Source: Oscillospiraceae bacterium
GTDB lineage: Bacteria; Bacillota; Clostridia; Oscillospirales; Ruminococcaceae
Assembly (NCBI GenBank): GCA_017550285.1
Contig: JAFZPP010000028.1
Coordinates: forward strand, 62,001-126,000
Length of the DNA: 64,000 nucleotides
Direction: 5' to 3'
The notes below the pieces were generated by a model. That model worked only from the letters and a program-made list of their open reading frames with translations, did no database searches and was not told where the DNA came from. The position numbers and the translations under genes were made by a program. Shown here piece by piece: positions 34,836 to 43,989 of the stretch. The stretch's first letter is position 1, and every line of letters begins with the position of its first letter.

Positions 34836-35554
34836 AAATACTTGTCTCCAAAATGGCAGATTTGTGCGGCTTCCGAGGTCATACCGTTACCGGAGCGCAC
34901 AAACAGAGTCGGTTCGATTTGCAGAAACGGCTTTGCAGATTTCTTACCCTCAATCAGAAACAGCCACGGAGCCGAATCCGGCATCTTGCTCACAAGCCGA
35001 AGCCGTTTGGGTTCAATATTGGTCGCACGCATCGCGCACATGATATCCGCAAGGCGTTCGGGTCGGCAGCACATGCATAGTCTGCCGTGATATTGCAGCA
35101 GTCTGGAAGCTGCCGCACAAATATCCGTAATATCGCCCGCAATCTCATGCCGCGCGATCTGCTTCTGTGCATCCGCAGATAAAATACCGCTGTTGCTTGC
35201 TTTATACGGCGGATTGCAGGTCACAAGATCGAACTGTCCGAACGGCATATCCTTCAGCTGCCGCAGATCTGCACATACCGGAATGATATTCGGTTTCGGT
35301 TCTGATTTTTCAAGCGCATGTTTCAGCTGTGTGATTGCATCCGGCTGAATATCGACTGCGAAAATCTGTTTCGGCGGCTGATTTCTCTGCATCAGAAGCG
35401 GAATGATACCGCAGCCGGTGCCGAGATCACAGACCAAATCACGCTGCCGGTATCCGCTGAAACCAGTCAGCAGAAAGGCATCCGTACCGAAACTGTGGAT
35501 TTCGCTCCGGCAGACATATAGTCCGCCTTTCAGCTCCTCATATTGGTAAGTCAT
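34832..35554 (-). CDS. tRNA1(Val) (adenine(37)-N6)-methyltransferase family protein
   Basis: A 240-aa class I methyltransferase of the TrmN6/YabB group. SAM motif LVCDLGTGCGIIPLL and the amino-methyltransferase motif VTCNPPY (NPPY) are clear. Family members make m6A37 in tRNA-Val, but in Firmicutes the substrate is less certain. Bacillus also keeps this gene close to rsmI (yabB-yabC), as here. Overlaps both neighbours by four bases. Confidence 0.88.
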   Translation of the reverse strand: MTYQYEELKGGLYVCRSEIHSFGTDAFLLTGFSGYRQRDLVCDLGTGCGIIPLLMQRNQPPKQIFAVDIQPDAITQLKHALEKSEPKPNIIPVCADLRQLKDMPFGQFDLVTCNPPYKASNSGILSADAQKQIARHEIAGDITDICAAASRLLQYHGRLCMCCRPERLADIMCAMRATNIEPKRLRLVSKMPDSAPWLFLIEGKKSAKPFLQIEPTLFVRSGNGMTSEAAQICHFGDKYL

Positions 35555-36567
35555 GCGGATTCACCGCGCAGTTCCTTTGATGCAACTGCGTTCAGTGTCT
35601 CATCCGCTGTGATTCCGGCAAGATAATTATAATATCCCTGTGCAGCAATCATCGCGGCATTGTCTCCGCAAAGCGCAAGCGGCGGCATGCAAAGCGTAAA
35701 TCCGTGCTTTTCGCATGCAGCAGCCAGTGTGTCACGCACACCGGAATTTGCCGAAACACCGCCTGACAGCGCAATCTTCGTATATCCGAGCTCCTGCGCA
35801 GCAGCAATCGTCTTTTCCGTCACAGTATCCGCGATTGCCTTTTGCAGTGCTGCGGAAAGGTCATCTGTATTCTCAGTTTTCCCGCATTGCTCTGCATGGT
35901 GCAATAAATTTACAATATATGTTTTCAGACCGGAAAAACTGAAATCATAGGGATTGCCTTCCATTTTCGTTTTCGGCAGCTGATAGGCGGATGCATTGCC
36001 GCGCTGAGCAGCTTTGTCCACATGGACGCCGCCCGGATACGGAAATCCCATTGCACGCGCACACTTGTCAAAGCACTCGCCTGCTGCATCATCTCTTGTC
36101 TTTCCGACGGTGCGGAAGGTTGTATAATCCAGCACCTCCGCAATGCGGGTATGTCCGCCGCTGACAATCAGCCCAAGATACGGCGGCTTCAAATCCGGAT
36201 GCACCAGATAATTCGCAGCGGCATGCCCTTCGGTGTGATGTACAGGAATCAGCGGCTTATTCGCCATCAGTGCAAGCCCCTTCGCAAAGCTGACACCGAC
36301 CAGCAGTGCACCGATCAGACCCGGCGCATAGGTCACGGCAATGCCGTCCACCTCATCAATCGTCATATTTGCATCTGCCAGTGCCTTTCTGACAACGGGC
36401 AAAATATTCTCGCAATGTCTGCGCGACGCAAGCTCCGGCACGACACCGCCGTAGAGCTTATGCTCATCCGCCTGCGAAGCAATCACATTCGAGAGAATCC
36501 GGCGGCCGTCTTCAACGATTGCGGCTGCTGTTTCGTCACAGGAGCTCTCAATTCCCAGAATCCGCAT
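35551..36567 (-). CDS. tsaD: tRNA threonylcarbamoyladenosine synthase subunit TsaD
   Basis: TsaD moves the threonylcarbamoyl group to A37 of ANN-decoding tRNAs, with TsaB and TsaE (neither in the window). It starts MRILGIESSCDETAAAI; the metal-binding HHTEGHAAA, YLGLIVSGGHT and FSFSGLKT motifs are present. The frame is open upstream to 36669, but the ATG at 36567 follows AAGGAGG. 338 aa, normal length. It overlaps the end of the upstream ttcA-like gene by 20 bases. Confidence 0.96.
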   Translation of the reverse strand: MRILGIESSCDETAAAIVEDGRRILSNVIASQADEHKLYGGVVPELASRRHCENILPVVRKALADANMTIDEVDGIAVTYAPGLIGALLVGVSFAKGLALMANKPLIPVHHTEGHAAANYLVHPDLKPPYLGLIVSGGHTRIAEVLDYTTFRTVGKTRDDAAGECFDKCARAMGFPYPGGVHVDKAAQRGNASAYQLPKTKMEGNPYDFSFSGLKTYIVNLLHHAEQCGKTENTDDLSAALQKAIADTVTEKTIAAAQELGYTKIALSGGVSANSGVRDTLAAACEKHGFTLCMPPLALCGDNAAMIAAQGYYNYLAGITADETLNAVASKELRGESA

Positions 36568-37390
36568 ACTGACCCTCCTTGAGCCGTCTTGCAATTTCCG
36601 CTTCCAGCATATGGAAACGCTCGGGTTTCCCGTTTGTTTCCGGATTATCCATAGAAAGATCGCGGACATAGGTCTTGCCGCCCCAGCCGTCTACATTCGC
36701 ACGGCGCATCGCACCGAAGACTCTGGTCTTAAAACCGGAGTTTGCGCGTTCCTGTTCACGGATAAAATTCTTCATCATTTCGCGGGAAGTATGCCCGTCC
36801 ACCGGACAGCGTGATTTCACGATTTCGGGAACATTCTGTCTGGCAGCATGAATAATATCCGCTTCGGGCGCAAAGCTCAGCGGACGGATCAGCGTCAGAT
36901 CCTTTCTCGAAAGATAGGATTTCGGTGCATAGCACCCGATTCTGCCCTCGATAAAAAGATTCATCAAAAATGTTTCAATCGCGTCATCATTGTGATGTCC
37001 GAGTGCAAGTTTATTGCAGCCGAGCGCCTTTGCATTGTCATGCAGTGCACCGCGGCGCATCTTCGCACACAAACTGCAAGGATGCGTTTCCTTCCTGTGA
37101 TCGAATACAATCTGTCCGATTTGTGTGCGGATAATATGATACTCTACGCCGAGCTTTTCACAAAACTCTTCCGCCGGTGAATAATCTGTCTGTATGCCCT
37201 CGAACTGCGGATCGAGCGTGATTCCGACAATCGAATAATCGTAAAGACCGAATCGCTGAAAATCACGCAGAGCATTCAGTAGCACGAGGCTGTCCTTTCC
37301 GCCTGAAATACCGACCGCAATCCTGTCTCCGTCCTGTATCAGGTCAAATTCCTGCACCGCACGGCGCAGATATCCGAGAATTCGCTGCAT
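36548..37390 (-). CDS. TtcA-family tRNA 2-thiolation protein
   Basis: A 280-aa PP-loop ATPase. GISGGKDSLVLL is the PP-loop, PCSLCAKMRRGALH carries a CxxC, and LALGHHNDDAIETFLMNL is family-typical; a further Cys is in KSRCPVDGH. TtcA enzymes hold a [4Fe-4S] cluster and thiolate C32 in certain tRNAs. In Clostridia the exact tRNA position is not established, so the call stops at the family. First gene of the operon with tsaD, trmN6-like, rsmI and GNAT. Confidence 0.85.
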   Translation of the reverse strand: MQRILGYLRRAVQEFDLIQDGDRIAVGISGGKDSLVLLNALRDFQRFGLYDYSIVGITLDPQFEGIQTDYSPAEEFCEKLGVEYHIIRTQIGQIVFDHRKETHPCSLCAKMRRGALHDNAKALGCNKLALGHHNDDAIETFLMNLFIEGRIGCYAPKSYLSRKDLTLIRPLSFAPEADIIHAARQNVPEIVKSRCPVDGHTSREMMKNFIREQERANSGFKTRVFGAMRRANVDGWGGKTYVRDLSMDNPETNGKPERFHMLEAEIARRLKEGQYADSGN

Positions 37391-37412
37391 AATACTTCCC
37401 CATTCTTACGCA

Positions 37413-37450
37413 CAAAAAACGGGATGCTCAGCAGTTGCCGCATCCCGTTT
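37413..37450 (-). terminator. Terminator of the small acidic protein gene
   Basis: On the minus strand AAACGGGATGC pairs with GCATCCCGTTT and ends in a T run, about 25 bases after the stop. Confidence 0.88.
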
Positions 37451-37473
37451 CCGTTTCAGGTTTCAACAAAGAA

Positions 37474-37818
37474 TCAGTTGAACTTATCCTTGATGTCGTC
37501 TGCGATATCGTCAACGGCATCAGCAATATCTTCTGCGACATCCTCCGCAGCATCCTTGACATCGTCGGCAACATCTTCAACCTTTTCAGCAAGATCCTCT
37601 GCTGCGTCCTCAGCCTTCTCAGCCAGATCCTCAGCAGCTTCCTTTACGTCGTCGCCGCAAATGCCGCAATCCTCACAAAAGAGATCGTCGTCGTCATCGA
37701 ATTCGTCTGCATCGTAACGGCAGCTTGCCTCATCCTGACGGCGCTTTGCGATCATGAATGCAGCAGCAGCGCCTGCTGCAGCGGCTGCGAACAGTGCAAG
37801 AGCAGTAATTTTCTTCAT
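37474..37818 (-). CDS. Small acidic membrane-anchored helical protein, YtxH-like
   Basis: A 114-aa protein with an N-terminal membrane helix (about 3-22, Ala-rich), a short Asp-rich stretch (DEFDDDDD) with CEDCGICG (three Cys in a CxxCxxC pattern), then ~55 residues of near-repeated amphipathic units (AEDLAEK, AEDAAED, VEDVADDVKD and so on) with Asp/Glu on almost every turn. I do not know its function; the layout resembles YtxH/gas-vesicle-like stress proteins. ATG at 37818 is 7 bases after GAGGA. It has its own promoter and terminator. Confidence 0.65.
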   Translation of the reverse strand: MKKITALALFAAAAAGAAAAFMIAKRRQDEASCRYDADEFDDDDDLFCEDCGICGDDVKEAAEDLAEKAEDAAEDLAEKVEDVADDVKDAAEDVAEDIADAVDDIADDIKDKFN

Positions 37819-37904
37819 AGTCATTCCTCTTTCTCCGCAAGGTTTTTTCGCGGCTTATGCCGATAGATCGCTGCCCATGCGGCTGCAACGATCCTGATAC
37901 TGAT

Positions 37905-37933
37905 ATTATACCACAGTTTTGTGATTATTTCAA
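37905..37933 (-). promoter_or_regulatory. Promoter of the small acidic protein gene
   Basis: Minus strand: TTGAAA (37928-37933), 17 bp spacer, TATAAT (37905-37910), about 90 bases before the start codon. Confidence 0.72.
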
Positions 37934-37960
37934 GCGTTTTTTGTGATTTATCAGAAAAAC

Positions 37961-39688
37961 TTATAAAATCGTAATAAAATAGGAGTGATTCTGATATTTC
38001 GTACATTCCAGAATATACTTTCCTTCGCCCTGCGGCGTCATTCCCATCGTATCATAGAAGTGTTCAACCATTTTATTCTTGGCGGTCGGCAGATATTCCG
38101 CAGCCAGATACTTGTAGCCTGCATCCGCCGCCATTTTGACGATTGCATCAAACAGGCATTCCTCCACGCCTCTGCGCAGCACGCGGCAGCTCATGAGCCA
38201 TGTGTCTACAAACAGTGTTTCGTCATCCTGTTTTTTGCAGATGACAACACTGATCAGACCGTGCTCGCCGAATTTGTCTGTCAATGTCATATAGCGCGTC
38301 AGATATGCCGGATCGTTTGCAACGGATGCGATATCGGATTCGGAATACCGGACAGTTCGCAGATTAAACTGGTTCGAGCGCTGTGTCAGCTGCGCAATGC
38401 GCGGATAATGGAACGAATCGAAAGGCTTGATCTCCGCCTTCATCTCCAGCGCTGCGAGATAATCCGAATAGGAACCGAATTTTGCCTGCGCAGCAGTACG
38501 GCTTGCCTCCGCCTGATACTGTGTGGTACGGGCAGCATCCTCCTCCGAAAAGCTGACCGCTTCAAACAGATGCAAAGAATCAAGATAAGCAGGCACAGCG
38601 GCAGGGTCTTCCGGCAGCTCCGGCACAGTCACATCCGGCAGCATCTCACGGACAAGATTCCGCTCGAACGGGTTATCATCGAGGAAGACAAGGCTGTCCA
38701 TGCCGATATTCAGCGTCTTCTGTATATTCCGGATGTTTTCCGCCTTATTCTCCCAGTTTGCAACAAACATTGCAAAATCATCCAGCCGCAGAATCATCTC
38801 CGGATGCTTTTCAAAAGGCTCTCTTGCTGTATCGTCATTGTTTTTACTGCACACTGCAAGCAGAATGCCGCGGCGTTTCAGCTCCAGCAGCCATTGCTGC
38901 AAAGCAGCGAATGCCGGACCGTCACCAAGCTCACCGAGCTGAATCCCGTCGATGCCGTCATCACCAATCACACCGCCCCACAGCGTATTATCCAGATCGA
39001 CGATCACACATTTTTTGACCTGACCTGCCAGCGCAGTAACGGTATCCATAACTCTTGCAGCGACAACCGGCAGTGTGTCGGTACAAACTGCCATTTTCGC
39101 AAGATACCATGTGCGGTCTTCAAAAAATGCAGCCTTGCCGAGTGCAGTCTGGATATTGCCGAGCGCAATCGGATAGACATTCGGATAGGATGCTGCAATC
39201 GTCTCGGAAAACAGCAGATTCAGCTTTCGCACCTGAAATCCGAAGGATGCCGGTGTCCGGAGCGCATAGCTGCCGAAAACATGATCTTCCGCATCCGGAA
39301 AATCAAACATCAGGATTTTTGCCTTGCAGTTTGCGGCAATCGTTTGCCAGAGACCGGAAAAGCGTTCCATTTCGCGCGCAGCAAAGCCCGTCCGCTCAGC
39401 GGGAACCGTATCATAGAAACGTTTTTTCAGCTTTTCCAGAGAAGCAAAGAGCAGAATATAGTCCGGCTCGAATGCATAGACCTCAGAATCCGGATCAAGC
39501 AGCTGCGCCTCCATCTGGTCATAATCTGCATCATATACATTGAGCGGATAGCCTCTGCGCAGAGATTCTCCCCGCAGCGCTGTTGAAAACTGCTGCGTTG
39601 CACAGTCGCCGATCACTGCGATGCGTTTTTTTGTTTCGGTAATCTGTTTTGCAAGTTTTTTCAGTACGGTATAGCTGACGGTCTCCAA
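37961..39688 (-). CDS. FkbH-like HAD-family protein with SGNH-like and GNAT-like domains
   Basis: A 575-aa protein of the FkbH group. An N-terminal SGNH-like region (about 20-220, IAVIGDCATQQF) is followed by a HAD phosphatase domain (about 225-360) with VDLDNTLWGGVIGDDG and SKNNDDTAREPF, and a C-terminal GNAT-like domain (about 420-575). FkbH-type proteins load glyceryl or similar groups onto acyl carrier proteins in polyketide or surface-glycan synthesis, but no carrier protein or partner synthase is near. The start is a TTG after AGAGGA. It follows the amidase gene by 21 bases and is probably in its operon. Confidence 0.85.
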   Translation of the reverse strand: METVSYTVLKKLAKQITETKKRIAVIGDCATQQFSTALRGESLRRGYPLNVYDADYDQMEAQLLDPDSEVYAFEPDYILLFASLEKLKKRFYDTVPAERTGFAAREMERFSGLWQTIAANCKAKILMFDFPDAEDHVFGSYALRTPASFGFQVRKLNLLFSETIAASYPNVYPIALGNIQTALGKAAFFEDRTWYLAKMAVCTDTLPVVAARVMDTVTALAGQVKKCVIVDLDNTLWGGVIGDDGIDGIQLGELGDGPAFAALQQWLLELKRRGILLAVCSKNNDDTAREPFEKHPEMILRLDDFAMFVANWENKAENIRNIQKTLNIGMDSLVFLDDNPFERNLVREMLPDVTVPELPEDPAAVPAYLDSLHLFEAVSFSEEDAARTTQYQAEASRTAAQAKFGSYSDYLAALEMKAEIKPFDSFHYPRIAQLTQRSNQFNLRTVRYSESDIASVANDPAYLTRYMTLTDKFGEHGLISVVICKKQDDETLFVDTWLMSCRVLRRGVEECLFDAIVKMAADAGYKYLAAEYLPTAKNKMVEHFYDTMGMTPQGEGKYILECTKYQNHSYFITIL

Positions 39689-39709
39689 TTTTTTGTTCCT
39701 CTTTTCTTT

Positions 39710-40552
39710 TTACTGTAGTGCTTTGACCGGATATAAGCCCTTGTCCTCAAGGAGCTCGATCATCGCGTCTGCAATCGCATCTGCATATTCATAGAGATGA
39801 TCGTCAAAATTGCGATTGTCAGCCTTGGAGGACATAAAGCCCATCTCAACAAGACAGCTTGGCATATTCGTATATCTGTTTACATGATAATTATTGCTTT
39901 CATAGTTTCCGTCACCCTCGCGGAAACCGTAATGAATGCCGCGCCGTTCGGAAATGCCGACCTTATCAAGCCAGTCCATGATGTATTCCGCCATGAGCTT
40001 GTCCCATGTGTTGTCACCCATGGAATCATTATTGATCCATATTTCAACGCCGCTGCCGGTGGTTGAAGAATTGCGGTGCAGAGAGATAAAGAAGTCAGCA
40101 TTTGCATTATTGGCAATATCACAGCGCTCCTGAAGCTCTACATATACATCTGTTTCGCGGGTCATGATAATCTGTACGTCCGGATATTTGGTATGGAACG
40201 CATCCCGCACTGCAAGCGCCAGATTCAGATTATCATCTTTTTCGAGGCGCTTGTGTTCCTTCTTATCAGCGTTTTCCTCGGCTGACTTATCAGTCGCGCC
40301 GCTGTCATTTCCGCCGTGTCCTGCATCAATGCAGATTGTCAGCGGTTTCTGTACAGCAGCCGGAACGGCATCCGGTGAAGTTTCGGCTGCCATGCTGGAT
40401 TCTACGCTTTGGTTTGTAACAATCGGCTGATCCGAGCCGGAATCATCTGTTTCTCTGTGATGACAACTGAAGCTAAGAATCAGAATCAGCAGAAGCAGCG
40501 GTCCGAACACCACAAAAACACGGTCCCAGCGGACTCTTCTTCGTTTTGCCAT
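39710..40552 (-). CDS. N-acetylmuramoyl-L-alanine amidase (Amidase_3), membrane-anchored
   Basis: A 280-aa zinc amidase that cuts between MurNAc and the stem peptide. A basic N-terminus and one membrane helix (about 11-28) anchor it outside the cell; a linker follows (about 30-70), then the Amidase_3 domain: IDAGHGGNDSGA (His), LEKDDNLNLAL (Glu), FISLHRNSS (His) and CLVEMGFMS (catalytic Glu). The ATG at 40552 lies 6 bases after GGGAGA. Probably first gene of an operon with the FkbH-like gene. Confidence 0.92.
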   Translation of the reverse strand: MAKRRRVRWDRVFVVFGPLLLLILILSFSCHHRETDDSGSDQPIVTNQSVESSMAAETSPDAVPAAVQKPLTICIDAGHGGNDSGATDKSAEENADKKEHKRLEKDDNLNLALAVRDAFHTKYPDVQIIMTRETDVYVELQERCDIANNANADFFISLHRNSSTTGSGVEIWINNDSMGDNTWDKLMAEYIMDWLDKVGISERRGIHYGFREGDGNYESNNYHVNRYTNMPSCLVEMGFMSSKADNRNFDDHLYEYADAIADAMIELLEDKGLYPVKALQ

Positions 40553-40594
40553 ATTGAATCTCCCAATCAATGTTTTCAGTCCATAACTTATTAT

Positions 40595-40623
40595 ATTATA
40601 TCATAATACGCAAAAAAAAGCAA
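40595..40623 (-). promoter_or_regulatory. Amidase promoter
   Basis: Minus strand: TTGCTT (40618-40623), 17 bp spacer, TATAAT (40595-40600), about 40 bases before the amidase start. Confidence 0.72.
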
Positions 40624-40680
40624 GCCTCACCCGGATATTTCCTGCATTTTCCGCTTCATTCAGAAAGTCATGTGAAATAC

Positions 40681-40709
40681 TTGCAAAATCGGACAGAATA
40701 TGATATACT
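40681..40709 (+). promoter_or_regulatory. nspC promoter
   Basis: TTGCAA (40681-40686), 17 bp spacer, TATACT (40704-40709), about 45 bases before the nspC start. Confidence 0.72.
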
Positions 40710-40754
40710 TAATATTGAATGACTGAAATGATCCTGCAAAGGGGTGATTGAAAC

Positions 40755-41876
40755 ATGCTCGAATCAGCCTTGCCGACGCCCTGTTATCTGATTGATCAGG
40801 CAAAGCTCAAATCCAATCTGATGATGTTGGACGAGCTGCGGCAGCGTTCCGGCTGCCGGATTCTCTATGCGCAGAAGGCTTTTTCCTCCTTCCCGTTTTA
40901 TTCCATGATATCGCGTTATCTGGACGGCGTCTCGTCCTGTTCGGCTTATGAAGCGCAGCTTTCACATATGTTTTTCCACGGCGAAAACCATGTTTTTCAG
41001 ACTGCTTATCTGCCGGAGGAGGTTGATCAGCTTGTTGAAATCTGCGATCATATGATTTTCAACTCTCCTTCGCAGCTCGCAAAATACGGCGTCTTTGCAA
41101 GGACGCATAATGTTTCGGTCGGTCTGCGGGTCAATCCGGAATATCTCTCGCAGCAGATCGACGAATTTGATCCCTGCGCACGGTTTTCCCGCCTCGGAAC
41201 AACACTTGCGGAATTTCCGATGCCGCAGCGCAGAAACATCAACGGGCTGCATGTACATGCGCTCTTTGAGCAGAATTCTGATGCGCTGGTCCGGCTGACT
41301 GATGCTATCATTGAAAAATTCGGTGCCCTGCTGCCTGAAATGGAGTGGATCAATCTCGGCGGCGGTCATCATCTGACACGCGAGGGCTACCAAATCGACA
41401 AATTCGAGGAGACCGTCGCCATGCTACAGCGCAAATACGGCTTGAAGGTCTATATCGAGCCCGGTGAAGCGATTGTCTGGGAAGCTGGCTGTTTCGTAAC
41501 TTCGGTTGTGGATATTGTGCAGAATGAGATGCCGATTGCGATTCTGGATTCCTCTGCGGTCTGCCATGCGCCGGACATTACCGAGCTTCGTTACCGTCCG
41601 CCGCTGATCGGTGCGGACAAGCCCTCTGTACTGCCGTATACATACCGCCTCGGCGGCAGAAGCTGTCTGCCGGAGGATGTTTTCGGCGATTATTCCTTTG
41701 ATCATCCGCTGGAAATCGGCGAACGTCTTGTTTTCAAGGATATGGCAATCAATACGCTGACCAAAGCGAAAATGTATACCGGTATGCCGATGCCTGCGGT
41801 CGCAGTCCGCGAAACAGACGGAAACTGCAAGCTGCTGCGCAATTTCGGCTTCAGTGATTTCAAAAACCGTTTTTGA
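40755..41876 (+). CDS. nspC: Carboxynorspermidine/carboxyspermidine decarboxylase
   Basis: PLP-dependent alanine-racemase-fold decarboxylase that makes (nor)spermidine from its carboxy form. At 373 aa it has the NspC start TPCYLIDQAKLKSNL, the PLP lysine in ILYAQKAFS, then GVSSCSAYEAQL, GLRVNPEYLS, LHVHALFEQNSDAL, INLGGGHHLT and EPGEAIVW. The usual partner, carboxynorspermidine synthase, is not in the window. It has its own promoter; the feoAB gene follows after a hairpin. Confidence 0.92.
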   Translation: MLESALPTPCYLIDQAKLKSNLMMLDELRQRSGCRILYAQKAFSSFPFYSMISRYLDGVSSCSAYEAQLSHMFFHGENHVFQTAYLPEEVDQLVEICDHMIFNSPSQLAKYGVFARTHNVSVGLRVNPEYLSQQIDEFDPCARFSRLGTTLAEFPMPQRRNINGLHVHALFEQNSDALVRLTDAIIEKFGALLPEMEWINLGGGHHLTREGYQIDKFEETVAMLQRKYGLKVYIEPGEAIVWEAGCFVTSVVDIVQNEMPIAILDSSAVCHAPDITELRYRPPLIGADKPSVLPYTYRLGGRSCLPEDVFGDYSFDHPLEIGERLVFKDMAINTLTKAKMYTGMPMPAVAVRETDGNCKLLRNFGFSDFKNRF

Positions 41877-41894
41877 TCTGCACAAAAACAGACG

Positions 41895-41932
41895 CCCCTT
41901 CATATTCTGTTAGCAATCAGGATATGAAGGGG
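41895..41932 (+). promoter_or_regulatory. Hairpin that buries the feoAB ribosome binding site
   Basis: CCCCTTCATAT (41895-41905) pairs perfectly with ATATGAAGGGG (41922-41932), and the loop adds CTG/CAG. GAAGGGG is also the best ribosome binding site for the TTG start at 41940. It may act as a weak terminator after nspC, or hold feoAB translation low unless the stem is opened. Confidence 0.55.
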
Positions 41933-41939
41933 TGATTGT

Positions 41940-43982
41940 TTGTATGACTCAGAGCCGCTTTCCGGACTTCCGGTCGGCAGCAGAGCAGTGGTTGCCGAAA
42001 TACGGGCAGACACGGCAGAACAGCGGCGTCTTGCAGAGCTTGGCGTTCTGAAAGGTGCCGAGATCAAAATTAAAATACGCGGGACCGGCGGTTCGCCGAT
42101 TGCGTTTGCAGTTCACGGTGTCACACTTGCATTGCGCAGTTCAGACTGTGACCGGATTTTTGTCCGCCCGCTGACACATGAAAAAACATATCTGCTTGCC
42201 GGAAATCCGAATGTCGGAAAAAGCACGGTATTCAATGCACTGACCGGTCTGCATCAGCATACGGGCAACTGGTGCGGAAAGACTGTTGCGGGTGCGGAGG
42301 GCTGGTTTCAGCACCGCGGTGAGCGAATCCGGCTGACAGATACGCCCGGTACGTATTCGGTTGATGCGGAGACTGCGGAAGAAGCCGTCACCGCGCAGAT
42401 GCTGCGGGAAATTCCGCATGACCTGGTCATCTGTGTATGCGATGCAACCTGTCCGGTTCGCGGGATTGCACTGGCGATTGAACTCCTTTCAGCGGGCGAG
42501 CATGTGATCCTGTGCATGAATCTGATAGATGAGGCAAAGAAAAAGCGAATTATCCCGAATCTCGATGCCATGTCCGAACGGCTTGGCATACCGGTTATCG
42601 GTGTCACGGCAAAGAAAAAACGCACACTGATTCCCCTGCTGGATGCAGCCGCGGATACCGTCCCGTCTGCACCTTTCTTTCACGGTCTGTCACATGCCGA
42701 TGCCCTGCAAATTGCATCCGGAATCTGCAAAGAAACAGTTATCATGCCGGTCAATCCGCATCAGCGCGATGATCGGCTTGACCGGCTCCTGACAGGCGCT
42801 GCATACAGATATCCGGTGATGCTTTTCCTTCTTCTGCTCGTATTCTGGCTGACAATGGTCGGCGCGAATTATCCGTCAGAGCTGCTCACTGCGCTGTTTT
42901 CAAGAATCTGTACATTGCTGCATCATGCAGCAGCAGGCGTTCATTGTCCCCAATGGCTCTCCGGCGCACTGATCGACGGAATGCTCCGCGGCACAGGCTG
43001 GGTAATCTCCGTGATGCTGCCGCCTATGGCGATTTTCTTTCCGATGTTTACGCTGCTTGAAGATATCGGCATCCTGCCGCGGATTGCCTTCAATCTGGAC
43101 AGCAGATGCGCAAAATGCAGGGCATGCGGAAAACAGGCGTTGACAATGACAATGGGGTTCGGATGCAATGCAGTCGGTGTGACGGAGTGCAGAATCATCG
43201 GAAGCAAACGCGAGCAGCTGATTGCAATTCTGACGAATGCGCTGGTCCCCTGCAACGGCAGATTTCCGGCGTTGCTTGCAATTATCACCGTATTTTTTGC
43301 CGGAGACGATGTATTCTCGTCATTTCGTTCCGCCCTGCTCATGACCTGCCTGATCCTGCTGAGCGTCAGCATGACCTTTGCAGCATCGGCACTGCTTGGC
43401 AGAACGGTTCTGCGCGGGCAGCCTTCGTCATTTATTCTTGAGCTGCCGCCCTACCGCAAACCGCAGATCGGTGCGTTGATTATCCGCTCCATACTGGACA
43501 GAACCGTATTCGTCCTCGGACGCGCCGTGATAACCGCAGCACCGGTCAGTCTGCTGATCTGGATTCTGGCAAATATCAGTATTTCCGGTCAGACGATGCT
43601 ACAGCTTCTCGCGGATTTCTTGCAGCCATTCGGCAAAATGATCGGTCTGGACGGTGTCATGCTGCTGGCATTTATCCTCGGTCTGCCGGCAAATGAAATT
43701 GTACTGCCGGTCGCACTGACCGCCTATCTCGGTCAGACTGCACTGACAGATTATGATTCCCTCGGCTCGCTCCATGCGTTGCTGACTGCGCACGGCTGGA
43801 CACAGCTGACCGCCGCCTGTTTTTTGATCTTTACGCTGTTTCATTCGCCTTGCGCGACCACATTGCTGACTGTCTATCAGGAAACCGGCAGCAGACGCTG
43901 GACATTTGCGGCATTTCTTCTGCCGACTGTCATCGGGATTCTGTTCTGCACGTTGATTACTGGAATTGCATATTTACTGTAA
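41940..43982 (+). CDS. feoB: FeoA-FeoB fusion, ferrous iron transporter
   Basis: A 680-aa single protein with an N-terminal FeoA/SH3-like domain (about 1-75; LPVGSRAVVAEI, RRLAELGVLKGAEI) joined to FeoB. The G domain (about 80-240) has GNPNVGKST, DTPGTYSV and a CMNLIDEAKK G4 segment; the membrane part (about 290-680) has two gate-like repeats, with the first including GFGCNAVGVTE and the second GLPANEIVLP. FeoB imports Fe2+ under anaerobic conditions. The TTG start is 7 bases after AAGGGG. Having FeoA covalently attached is found in some anaerobes but is less common than separate genes. Confidence 0.93.
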   Translation: MYDSEPLSGLPVGSRAVVAEIRADTAEQRRLAELGVLKGAEIKIKIRGTGGSPIAFAVHGVTLALRSSDCDRIFVRPLTHEKTYLLAGNPNVGKSTVFNALTGLHQHTGNWCGKTVAGAEGWFQHRGERIRLTDTPGTYSVDAETAEEAVTAQMLREIPHDLVICVCDATCPVRGIALAIELLSAGEHVILCMNLIDEAKKKRIIPNLDAMSERLGIPVIGVTAKKKRTLIPLLDAAADTVPSAPFFHGLSHADALQIASGICKETVIMPVNPHQRDDRLDRLLTGAAYRYPVMLFLLLLVFWLTMVGANYPSELLTALFSRICTLLHHAAAGVHCPQWLSGALIDGMLRGTGWVISVMLPPMAIFFPMFTLLEDIGILPRIAFNLDSRCAKCRACGKQALTMTMGFGCNAVGVTECRIIGSKREQLIAILTNALVPCNGRFPALLAIITVFFAGDDVFSSFRSALLMTCLILLSVSMTFAASALLGRTVLRGQPSSFILELPPYRKPQIGALIIRSILDRTVFVLGRAVITAAPVSLLIWILANISISGQTMLQLLADFLQPFGKMIGLDGVMLLAFILGLPANEIVLPVALTAYLGQTALTDYDSLGSLHALLTAHGWTQLTAACFLIFTLFHSPCATTLLTVYQETGSRRWTFAAFLLPTVIGILFCTLITGIAYLL

Positions 43983-43989
43983 AAAATGA

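Noticed and set aside
36611..36814. Short plus-strand ORFs over the ttcA-tsaD region
   Set aside because: Antisense shadows with no ribosome site or motif.
37985..39586. Plus-strand open frame of 533 codons
   Set aside because: Fully antisense to the FkbH-like gene; composition (Cys, His, Arg, Ile rich) and lack of motifs mark it as a shadow.
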